Source: Candidatus Woesearchaeota archaeon
GTDB lineage: Archaea > Nanobdellota > Nanobdellia > Woesearchaeales > JACPBV01
Assembly (NCBI GenBank): GCA_016180165.1
Contig: JACPBU010000025.1
Location: 1-7,617, forward strand
Direction of reading: 5' to 3'
DNA: 7,617 nt
Part shown: in pieces, positions 1-4,620 of the stretch
Position numbering within the stretch: position 1 is the first letter of the stretch
How the letters are laid out: each line of letters opens with the position of its first letter
Translations under genes and position numbers: made by a program
Notes under the pieces: generated by a model
Databases searched by the model: none
What the model was told of the DNA's origin: nothing
What the model saw: only the letters and a program-made list of their open reading frames with translations

Positions 1-13
1 TTTCCTTAGGCAT
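1..13 (-). CDS. 5' end of an unidentified leftward gene (first 4 codons)
   Basis: On the minus strand an ATG at 13-11 is followed by codons for Pro-Lys-Glu up to the window edge. A Shine-Dalgarno-like GAGGTG lies at 24-19, five nucleotides upstream of the ATG, and an AT-rich TATA-like element (ATTTATAT, minus strand, 50-43) lies about 30 nt upstream. The combination of start codon, ribosome-binding site and TATA box in the right order is the whole case for a gene here. Four residues (M-P-K-E) do not allow a product to be named. Confidence 0.55.
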
Positions 14-42
14 ATTAACACCTCTTTTTAAGACGATAAAAT

Positions 43-50
43 ATATAAAT
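43..50 (-). promoter_or_regulatory. Putative TATA box for the leftward gene at 1-13
   Basis: Read on the minus strand this is ATTTATAT, centred about 33 nt upstream of the ATG at 13. With the usual archaeal spacing of about 26 nt, transcription would start near position 20, giving a very short leader that overlaps the GAGGTG. Supported by motif and spacing only. Confidence 0.4.
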
Positions 51-68
51 GACAAAGTAGAACTAGTA

Positions 69-76
69 TTTATATC
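69..76 (+). promoter_or_regulatory. Putative TATA box for the rightward orphan ORF
   Basis: TTTATATC is centred near 72.5. The expected transcription start about 26 nt downstream falls on an ATG at 99-101, which would be a leaderless start. That ATG is not in the frame of the long ORF (see the slippery-site finding). Together with the minus-strand TATA box at 43-50 it makes 14-98 a divergent promoter region. Confidence 0.35.
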
Positions 77-106
77 TTTCGTTTCAGTAGTCAATCTCAT
101 GTTTTA

Positions 107-502
107 TTGCAGGTTGTTTACATCTTTAAAGTGGTTAAAAAAACAGAGGGTTTAAAAACAAAAATATATTCCAGTGGAATTATGCACACAGAAAGATCAA
201 GGGCAGATCCAAACAGGAGATATTTTTTTGAATGTTTGGGTTTTGTAAATCCCGAACACTTACGGAGGGGTTTATTTGTTGGAGTCCCTTGTGAATTAGA
301 GAGCACCTTAACCATCTCTGCTCCAGTCCCAATTGCACCAGAAGAAGTGATTGGATTAAAAAAAATTATAGGAGATTGTGGAAGTCCAGAGATGAGGGTA
401 TTATTTGAGGAGGGCTCTTTTAACGCATCGTTTAGGTATCTTAAAGCTTGTGGCGTATTCGAAACTCCATACATGGTTCATACAGTAAGGACACTCCAAT
501 AA
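107..502 (+). CDS. Unidentified small protein (up to 131 aa), start uncertain
   Basis: I do not recognise this protein. The frame is open from 53 to 502 but contains no upstream ATG. Possible starts are TTG at 107, GTG at 131 (giving M-V-K-K) and ATG at 182 (giving M-H-T-E, 106 aa), none with a clear ribosome-binding site. The predicted product is soluble, with no signal peptide or membrane segment, a basic N-terminal third, and four cysteines at about residues 43, 62, 91 and 115. A 118-aa ORF on the opposite strand (118-474) overlaps almost all of it; I prefer the plus strand because its composition is more protein-like and a TATA box lies upstream. The region looks more AT-rich than the neighbouring genes, which could indicate a different origin. 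An ATG at 99 in another frame reaches this frame through an A7 run by a -1 shift, so a frameshift or assembly indel is possible. It converges on the lipoprotein gene. Confidence 0.5.
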   Translation: MQVVYIFKVVKKTEGLKTKIYSSGIMHTERSRADPNRRYFFECLGFVNPEHLRRGLFVGVPCELESTLTISAPVPIAPEEVIGLKKIIGDCGSPEMRVLFEEGSFNASFRYLKACGVFETPYMVHTVRTLQ

Positions 503-588
503 AGCCAAAATCCCCTGCATTCTTTGAACCCCCAACTTATTGAAGACAGCACTCACCGATCAATTCGGCCAAAAATCATATCCTGCCC

Positions 589-1293
589 TTAATTCGCCTT
601 CTTGCTCGCATTCAGCAATTGTGCGAGGTCATCCTTGCACATATTCTTGATGCCATTATAGCTTATCATCTCGCAGATAGCGGGCTCTTTCTTTTTCTTT
701 GCGATTTTCAGGATGCAGGTATCGCCCTCAAAGACGCTCTTCGTCTCCTCGCAGATGTTCTCGTCCATTTCTGCAAAAGCGATAGCACGGATGCAGGAGT
801 CATAGGTTGTTTCGTTGAGGATGAATCGGCAGGTCTGCCATCGCCGGGTATTCTGGGCGACGCTCCTGTAGCACTGTTCTCTATCCAGTAGATTGCTCAC
901 CTTCACACAGCTGGTGCTGTCATTGCTGGCCACTGCCACATTCTTGTTGCATACATCCGCCCAATATGATGAATTTGCCTCGTTGCAGAGGGAAAAGTTA
1001 GCCCTTGCGACTGCAAGTTTGGAAATGCAGAAATCCCCTGTCTTCCCGGAAATCCCCCTGCACAGCGCAAGGTCATTATTTTGGATAGCTATCTCTGCTG
1101 TGCAGGAATCCTTAATCTCCCCAGTCATGATTGGGCTGCACAATTTGATGTTATTTTCCCCTTTTGCCTTTTCAAAGAAGCAGTCATCCCTGTCCCTCTG
1201 CTCTCCAAGGTTCTCGCACTTTTGCTTCGTAGTGCAGGAGGCAAGCAGGACTGCCGCAATGGCGATGCAAACAAGGAAAAACGCCTTTTTCAT
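589..1293 (-). CDS. Putative lipoprotein with eight 26-residue two-cysteine repeats
   Basis: The 234-aa product begins with a lysine-positive, hydrophobic signal sequence ending in a lipobox (L-L-A-S-C, Cys20), so it is predicted to be exported and anchored by a lipid on Cys20. The rest is almost entirely repeats. Cysteine pairs fall at 26/38, 52/64, 78/89, 103/115, 129/141, 155/167, 181/193 and 207/219, a spacing of C-x11-C-x13-C with one residue missing in repeats 3 and 4. In all eight repeats an alanine stands five residues after the second Cys, preceded by a hydrophobic residue in seven of them, which suggests a helical repeat (solenoid) stapled by disulfides outside the cell. I cannot name a family or function. 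A TATA box sits exactly 26 nt before the ATG, so the mRNA is probably leaderless. cmk lies 65 bp upstream in the same direction but this gene has its own promoter. Confidence 0.8.
   Translation of the reverse strand: MKKAFFLVCIAIAAVLLASCTTKQKCENLGEQRDRDDCFFEKAKGENNIKLCSPIMTGEIKDSCTAEIAIQNNDLALCRGISGKTGDFCISKLAVARANFSLCNEANSSYWADVCNKNVAVASNDSTSCVKVSNLLDREQCYRSVAQNTRRWQTCRFILNETTYDSCIRAIAFAEMDENICEETKSVFEGDTCILKIAKKKKEPAICEMISYNGIKNMCKDDLAQLLNASKKAN
622..1218 (-). repeat. Eight degenerate 78-bp (26-residue) coding repeats
   Basis: These codons specify residues 26 to about 224 of the lipoprotein. The protein periodicity is 26, 26, 25, 26, 26, 26 and 26 residues between the first cysteines. The repeat pattern is Cys, eleven residues, Cys, three residues, a mostly aliphatic residue, Ala. 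The DNA copies have diverged, so this is an old internal duplication and not a recent tandem array. Confidence 0.75.
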
Positions 1294-1315
1294 AGCTTAG
1301 AGGCAAATGAAGATT

Positions 1316-1323
1316 TATTTAAA
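1316..1323 (-). promoter_or_regulatory. TATA box of the lipoprotein gene, leaderless configuration
   Basis: On the minus strand the sequence is AAAGC followed by TTTAAATA, a good archaeal BRE/TATA arrangement. Its centre is about 26 nt upstream of the ATG at 1293, so the predicted transcription start coincides with the start codon. No Shine-Dalgarno motif is seen before this ATG, which agrees with a leaderless mRNA. Confidence 0.6.
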
Positions 1324-1358
1324 GCTTTTTGTTAGGGAGGTATTTTGGAAATTTCCCC

Positions 1359-1919
1359 TCATCGCTTCGAATGGGCCTTAACTGCCCTTCGCAAGTTAAT
1401 TCTCTTCGTAATCTGCAAAACCACCCCCTCAGGAGAGAGGGAAGTTGTATCGATGATGAAATCATAATGGCTGTTGTCATGGTAATTGATGCCATAATAG
1501 CTGAGATACCGTTTATCCTCAGAAGCTATCCTCTTCTTGATTTTAGACATTGAATCATTAAGGTCAATATAGGGCTCATGGGCTCTCCCTTCAGTAAATA
1601 TCCTCCTTGCAGCCTCATCGAGGGAAACCTTCAGGAAGGCCTTGAAGGAATGAGGGATAAAATGAAATCCAAGCCGTGAATCGATGACAAAATTGTCTTC
1701 CACCTTCCCCAGCTGGATCTGCCTTCGGTCTAATTCCTCATCGATAGTCCTGTCTTTCTCCGCCAGCTTTCCCAGCTCAAGAAGCGTAATTCCCCTTTCG
1801 TTAGCCATCGCCCGCATGATATCCCCGATAGAGTAATGCCTGAAGCCAAGCTTCTCTGCCAGCATTTTTGCGACTGTGGACTTCCCGCTCCCCGCAATGC
1901 CGCTGATGGTTATGATCAT
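1359..1919 (-). CDS. cmk: Cytidylate kinase, archaeal type
   Basis: This 186-aa NMP kinase should transfer phosphate from ATP to CMP/dCMP in cytosolic pyrimidine nucleotide salvage. The P-loop G-x-A-G-S-G-K-S is at residues 7-14, followed by the S-I-G-D nucleotide-monophosphate motif at 30-33, an acidic/arginine segment E-L-D-R-R-Q at 62-67, and the conserved D-S-R-L at 80-83. The C-terminal E-D-x-R-Y-x-x-Y-Y-G-I-N and Y-D-F-I-I-D-T segments (134-158) match the archaeal Cmk pattern. Length is normal for the family (about 180-190). In many archaea cmk sits in the ribosomal protein/SecY/adk neighbourhood; here it stands between a lipoprotein gene and a gene-free element. A TATA box about 28 nt upstream suggests a near-leaderless transcript. 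A related archaeal adenylate-kinase-like P-loop enzyme is the main alternative. Confidence 0.85.
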   Translation of the reverse strand: MIITISGIAGSGKSTVAKMLAEKLGFRHYSIGDIMRAMANERGITLLELGKLAEKDRTIDEELDRRQIQLGKVEDNFVIDSRLGFHFIPHSFKAFLKVSLDEAARRIFTEGRAHEPYIDLNDSMSKIKKRIASEDKRYLSYYGINYHDNSHYDFIIDTTSLSPEGVVLQITKRINLRRAVKAHSKR

Positions 1920-1942
1920 ACCCCCGCATGATGCCTAAGCCT

Positions 1943-1951
1943 TTTTATAAG
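1943..1951 (-). promoter_or_regulatory. TATA box of cmk
   Basis: On the minus strand this reads CTTATAAAA, centred about 28 nt upstream of the cmk ATG at 1919. Expected transcription starts at or within a few bases of the start codon. It is also A/T-symmetric enough to be read on the plus strand as TTTTATAAG, in which case it could drive a transcript through the inverted-repeat element beginning near 1970. Confidence 0.45.
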
Positions 1952-1955
1952 TTTC

Positions 1956-1963
1956 TTTCATTT
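1956..1963. repeat. Left flanking direct repeat (possible target-site duplication)
   Basis: TTTCATTT lies immediately outside the left inverted repeat. The right inverted repeat is followed immediately by TTTCATCT at 2219-2226, a 7 of 8 match in direct orientation. That is the arrangement expected of an 8-bp target-site duplication with one later substitution. Confidence 0.4.
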
Positions 1964-2218
1964 GGTCGCATTGAAAAGTTAAAGGTTGCCATCAATTTGC
2001 GAAACTTATTGGTATTAACTTAATGATGATAAGGGGGTTGCCTCCGAGCGGTAGCGATGCGAGGCACAAAAAATGGGATTTTTTCGTGCCCCAGACGGGG
2101 AACCGCCTTGCGCGGTGCCAGAAATCGTAAAGATTTCGGAGCATGTCAGCCCTTGGTTTCAAAAGCAAGGCTGAGCCTGATGGCAACCCGAGCATTGCGA
2201 GGACCTTTCAATGCGGCC
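1964..2218. mobile_element. Inverted-repeat-bounded noncoding element (MITE-like or structured RNA)
   Basis: The 255-bp segment contains no convincing ORF. Its ends are complementary: 1964-1976 (GGTCGCATTGAAA) pairs with 2206-2218 over 13 positions including one G-T, and further in 1984-1994 (GGTTGCCATCA) is a perfect 11-bp complement of 2178-2188. Near-identical 8-bp direct repeats flank it on both sides. Inside are several strong hairpins: 2063-2090, 2102-2115 (ACCGC/GCGGT), 2121-2137 (GAAATC/GATTTC), 2147-2173 (CAGCC-TTG/CAAGGCTG) and 2192-2214 (GCATTG/CAATGC). The interior is visibly more GC-rich than its borders. Two readings fit: a non-autonomous transposable element with terminal inverted repeats, or a noncoding RNA whose 5' and 3' ends pair. 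I could not match it to SRP RNA, RNase P RNA or a tRNA. No transposase is present. Confidence 0.5.
2063..2090. other. Strong hairpin inside the noncoding element
   Basis: GGCAC-AAAAAAT (2063-2074) pairs with ATTTTTT-C-GTGCC (2078-2090), giving 12 base pairs with one bulged C at 2085 and a three-base GGG loop. It is the most stable local structure in the element and would form on either strand. Confidence 0.6.
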
Positions 2219-2226
2219 TTTCATCT
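2219..2226. repeat. Right flanking direct repeat (possible target-site duplication)
   Basis: TTTCATCT directly follows the right inverted repeat and matches TTTCATTT at 1956-1963 in 7 of 8 positions, same orientation. See the left copy. Confidence 0.4.
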
Positions 2227-2400
2227 GAACTGGGATTCGAACAGCCATAAGATACAAAAAAATAGTAATCATTCAGCATTCTGAAAATGTCGGTCGAGAG
2301 AGAAAAATACTCTCCATTTGTGCATCGTCGGTGAATTTCAAACAACTGAATGAGTTCAAAAAATCAAAAGATATTAAAGCCCCCCGAGTATTGTAGGCAG
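2227..2400. other. Intergenic region upstream of the HTH regulator
   Basis: No gene is supported here. An 11-base match to the tRNA T-arm/B-box motif (minus strand, 2242-2232) has no pairing stem and is not called as a tRNA. The stretch 2291-2312 contains an imperfect GAGAG/CTCTC inverted repeat (GAGAGA near 2297 and CTCTCC near 2310). An in-frame ATG for the downstream gene at 2350 falls inside this region. Confidence 0.3.
2371..2378 (+). promoter_or_regulatory. Putative TATA box for the HTH regulator
   Basis: ATATTAAA is centred about 26 nt upstream of the ATG at 2401, again the leaderless spacing. It lies within the reading frame opened by the upstream ATG at 2350, so it argues for the downstream start. 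Confidence 0.4.
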
Positions 2401-3264
2401 ATGAGACCGGGTTTATTGGAGCGGGTCCGTATTATTCTGCTGAAAGAGGGGGTTACCCTAAAATCACTTACCCGGACGTGTTTTGATATTATTGCCAGGA
2501 AACACTCCACCATCTTGCTCCTGAAGATTATCAGCGACGCAAACGCCATTGCAGAAGAGTATGCGAAGGAGATGCAGCAGGTAGCTTCCTATATCGATGC
2601 CGCACCCCTTATCATTGCAGAGAGCTCCCATGAGCCGCTTCAGGAAAATGTGGTTTATTCTAGGTTTGGCATCTGCACGCTGACGCTTGAAACCCTGAAA
2701 GCATCCCTGCATCACTCGCTGCCATTCCTCCAGAGCACCCATGCTGGGCTGGCTGCTGACATTGTGGGAGAAAGGCTGAAGCACATCCGTGAGAAGGAGG
2801 GTATATCGCTGAACGAGGCTTCGCAAAAAGCTGGAGTTTCCAAGAAGATGGTGCAGCGGTATGAGGCAGGCCAGTCTAAAGTATCATTAGGCAGGGCGCT
2901 CCGGCTCTATCATCTTTTTGGCCCGAGCATCTTCAGGCACATTGACATCTTTTCGAGAAATCCAGAGCCGCTGCCGCTCCCTCAATCAGACATAGCAAAG
3001 AAATATTCCAGCCTGGGTTTCCAGACTTCGGATACAAAAAAGGTTCCTTTCGACGTGATTGCAAAAAAGGAGAATGACCTTATCCTGACAAAGGTGGGTG
3101 ACCAGATCAGGCCCCATTACCAGGACATTTCCTCGCTGATGGATGCTGAACGCCTGGTCATCTTTACAAAGAAAAAGCCAAGGGGCGTCCCTGCAATGAC
3201 AAAGGAAGAGTTCCTGAAGGTGGAAAAATCCCAGGAACTGATAAAATTTGTGAAGGAAACATAA
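2401..3264 (+). CDS. Archaeal HTH-type transcriptional regulator, COG1395-like
   Basis: A DNA-binding protein of 287 aa (304 aa if the ATG at 2350 is used), probably acting on transcription of unknown targets. In 304-aa numbering the N-terminal domain holds C-F-D-I-I-A-R-K at 44-51, and a Cro/C1-type helix-turn-helix spans about 138-190 (G-E-R-L-K-x-I-R-E-K-E-G-I-S-L-x-E-A, then V-S-K-K-M-V-Q-R-Y-E). The C-terminal domain is beta-rich with a basic tail. The order (N-terminal alpha/beta domain, HTH, C-terminal domain) is that of the archaeal COG1395 'putative HTH-type transcriptional regulatory protein' family. I prefer ATG 2401 because family members begin about 27 residues before the F-D-[IL]-I-A motif and because a TATA box lies 26 nt upstream. 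The N- and C-terminal domains share a matching motif (see findings). A U-rich terminator follows the stop. Confidence 0.8.
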   Translation: MRPGLLERVRIILLKEGVTLKSLTRTCFDIIARKHSTILLLKIISDANAIAEEYAKEMQQVASYIDAAPLIIAESSHEPLQENVVYSRFGICTLTLETLKASLHHSLPFLQSTHAGLAADIVGERLKHIREKEGISLNEASQKAGVSKKMVQRYEAGQSKVSLGRALRLYHLFGPSIFRHIDIFSRNPEPLPLPQSDIAKKYSSLGFQTSDTKKVPFDVIAKKENDLILTKVGDQIRPHYQDISSLMDAERLVIFTKKKPRGVPAMTKEEFLKVEKSQELIKFVKET

Positions 3265-3340
3265 GGATGAGCATAAAAGCGTATTGAACCTTCATTCATT
3301 TGTCCTGCCAATGCTTTATCGCCATGCATCTAAACTACCT

Positions 3341-3367
3341 CGGACTGAAATCCGCTAAAGGTTTTTT
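3341..3367 (+). terminator. Putative terminator after the HTH regulator
   Basis: A short inverted repeat CGGA (3341-3344) and TCCG (3351-3354) is followed by a run of six T at 3362-3367. Archaeal termination needs mainly the T-run, so the T-run is the stronger part of the call. It lies about 100 nt after the stop codon of the regulator and before the rpo7 promoter. Confidence 0.4.
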
Positions 3368-3449
3368 CCTATCTCTGGCCTAAAGCTGTTATTCTCGATT
3401 TCTCATCTTCATAGGGAGACAGGCTACCAAAAAACACCCGAATAGAAAG

Positions 3450-3459
3450 CTTTAAAAAA
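3450..3459 (+). promoter_or_regulatory. BRE/TATA promoter of the rpo7-spt4-rps24e cluster
   Basis: GAAAG followed by CTTTAAAAAA is a typical archaeal BRE/TATA. Expected transcription start is near 3480, which leaves a leader of about 70 nt before the ATG at 3550. The leader can form CCTG/CAGG (3478-3490). A second AT-rich motif, GATATATT near 3509-3516, would start transcription at the Shine-Dalgarno site and is less likely. Confidence 0.5.
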
Positions 3460-3534
3460 GCCCCTTAAAACTCTCTCCCTGAAATACAGGTAAGTTGCTT
3501 AAAAGAGAGATATATTCACTTGGTCATTTATTTC

Positions 3535-3539
3535 GGAGG
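3535..3539 (+). promoter_or_regulatory. Shine-Dalgarno site fixing the rpo7 start
   Basis: GGAGG lies ten nucleotides before the ATG at 3550. It selects this ATG over the in-frame TTG at 3520, which would add ten residues that Rpo7 proteins do not have. Confidence 0.7.
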
Positions 3540-3549
3540 AAATCTAACA

Positions 3550-4116
3550 ATGTTCTACAAGATGGAAGTCAGGGACCACATAAGGGTTCCCCCTAACCTG
3601 TTTGACCTTGAGGTTAAGGAAGCGGTCATCAAGAGGATAAAGCAGAAGTTTGATGGGTTTATCGCCAAGGAACTGGGTATTGTGATTGATGTTACCGAAA
3701 TAAAAGCTATCGGAGAGGGCATCATCATTCCAGGCGATGGTGCTGCTTATTATGATGCCACTTTTGACCTGCTGACATTCAGGCCTGAGATGCAGGAATT
3801 GGTTTACGGAAAGATTAAAGACATAGCCGATTTTGGTGCATTCATAACGCTGGGCCCCATTGAAGGCATGATCCATGTCTCGCAGACCATGGACGATTTT
3901 GTAAGCTTCAGCAAAGACAAGGTATTGATAGGAAAGGAATCAAAAAGGGCGCTGAAGGTAGGTGACCCATGCAGGGCAAGGATTATTGCGATTTCCTTTA
4001 AGGATATTAATAACCCCAAGCTTGGTTTGACCATGAGGCAGCCTGGCCTCGGAAGGACAGGCTGGTCTGATGAGCCTCCAAAAGACGAGCCAAAGGAAAA
4101 GAAAGGGAAAAGATGA
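3550..4116 (+). CDS. rpo7: DNA-directed RNA polymerase subunit Rpo7 (RpoE')
   Basis: This 188-aa protein is the archaeal counterpart of eukaryotic Rpb7. With Rpo4 it forms the stalk of RNA polymerase, which helps open-complex formation and binds nascent RNA. The N-terminal tip domain (residues 1-80) begins with the family pattern M-x-Y-K-x-x-V-R-D-x-I-R-V-P-P and includes E-G-I-I-I-P-G-D-G. An S1/OB domain follows (about 82-165) with G-K-I-K-D-I-A-D-F-G-A-F-I, G-M-I-H-V-S-Q and the closing L-G-L-T-M-R-Q-P-G-L-G. The last 20 residues are a Lys/Glu/Pro tail. Start chosen by the GGAGG site and by family alignment. Its stop overlaps the spt4 start by 4 bp (ATGA), so the two are translationally coupled. 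Confidence 0.96.
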   Translation: MFYKMEVRDHIRVPPNLFDLEVKEAVIKRIKQKFDGFIAKELGIVIDVTEIKAIGEGIIIPGDGAAYYDATFDLLTFRPEMQELVYGKIKDIADFGAFITLGPIEGMIHVSQTMDDFVSFSKDKVLIGKESKRALKVGDPCRARIIAISFKDINNPKLGLTMRQPGLGRTGWSDEPPKDEPKEKKGKR

Positions 4117-4301
4117 GCAAGAAAAAAGTTTGTAAGAAATGCAAGATGTTTGTCGAAAGCGGCGATTGCCCGCTCTGCAAGGGTAATCAGTTCACTATGA
4201 GTTTTCAGGGGCGCCTGAACATCCTTGATGCAAAAAATTCTATCATTTCAAAGAAGATTGGCCTCGATAAGGAAGGCGAATACGCAATAAAGGTGAGATG
4301 A
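4113..4301 (+). CDS. spt4: Transcription elongation factor Spt4 (RpoE'')
   Basis: A 62-aa zinc-ribbon protein. Spt4 binds the NGN domain of Spt5 and the pair stabilises the RNA polymerase clamp during elongation. Zinc ligands are Cys7, Cys10, Cys19 and Cys22 (C-K-K-C and C-P-L-C). The C-terminal half has the family's beta strand around F-Q-G-R-L-N-I-L-D and the typical ending G-x-Y-A-I-K-V-R. Length is normal. It overlaps rpo7 by 4 bp and is separated from rps24e by one base, so it is in the middle of a tightly packed operon. The spt5 gene is not in this window. Confidence 0.95.
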   Translation: MSKKKVCKKCKMFVESGDCPLCKGNQFTMSFQGRLNILDAKNSIISKKIGLDKEGEYAIKVR

Positions 4302-4302
4302 C

Positions 4303-4620
4303 ATGCCAGCATTGAAGATTTTACAAAAGAAAGAGAATCCATTCCTTTCACGCGATGAGCTTGTCGCCGAGATAGATTTTCAGGGCAAGACAACCCCTTC
4401 CGGCTCCCAGGTAAAGAAGGACCTTGCAGAGCAGGAAAAGATTGAGCCTTCTGTTATTGCGATGAAAGGCATCAGGACTGAGTTTGGCAGGGGAAAAGCA
4501 AAGGTGCATGCCGTGATTTACAAGTCATCTGATCATTTTAAGAGATATGAGCCCAAGGAAAAGAAGGCTGAAGGGGCAGATGCAAAAGGCCAGCCTGCTC
4601 CAGCAGAAAAGAAAGAGTAA
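4303..4620 (+). CDS. rps24e: 30S ribosomal protein eS24
   Basis: A 105-aa small-subunit ribosomal protein shared by archaea and eukaryotes. The core (residues 1-85) shows the family features: an early K-x-E-N-P-F-L-S-R-D-E strand, the P-S-G-S-Q-V-K-K-D-L-A helix, and I-x-T-E-F-G-R-G-K-A-K-V-H-A-V-I-Y near 58-73, then the Y-E-P-K-E-K-K segment. The last 20 residues are a charged Ala/Lys/Glu tail. An AGGTGA motif (4291-4296) in the end of spt4 serves as ribosome-binding site six nt before the ATG. The reading frame continues beyond the TAA with a similar Lys/Glu/Asp-rich composition (see findings). Confidence 0.95.
   Translation: MPALKILQKKENPFLSRDELVAEIDFQGKTTPSGSQVKKDLAEQEKIEPSVIAMKGIRTEFGRGKAKVHAVIYKSSDHFKRYEPKEKKAEGADAKGQPAPAEKKE

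Noticed and set aside
118..474. 118-aa ORF on the minus strand opposite the orphan ORF
   Set aside because: It lies wholly within the plus-strand ORF and has no promoter or ribosome-binding site that I can see. The plus-strand product looks more protein-like, though I cannot exclude the reverse.
2035..2060. Start of a type II tRNA (GGGTTGCC...GAGCGGTAGCG)
   Set aside because: It resembles the 5' part of a leucine tRNA, but no matching 3' acceptor strand or T-arm follows at a workable distance.
1964..2218. SRP RNA or RNase P RNA
   Set aside because: CCAG...GTAA...CGGAGCA at 2117-2145 recalls SRP helix 8, but the stem between the loops is too long and no Alu-domain motif is seen. For RNase P, neither a GAAAGTCC-type nor an ACAGAA-type conserved segment is present on either strand.
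2232..2242. Minus-strand GTTCGAATCCC resembling the tRNA T-loop/B-box
   Set aside because: The flanking bases do not form a T stem (only the closing G-C pairs), and no D-arm, anticodon arm or acceptor stem can be found around it. An 11-base match can be chance or at most a tRNA fragment.
2057..2284. 75-aa plus-strand ORF inside the inverted-repeat element
   Set aside because: It runs through several strong hairpins and past the right end of the element, its composition is Arg/Gly/Ala-random, and no start signal precedes it.
3117..3329. 70-aa minus-strand ORF at the end of the regulator gene
   Set aside because: It is mostly antisense to the regulator, lacks a promoter or ribosome-binding site, and its product has no recognisable features.
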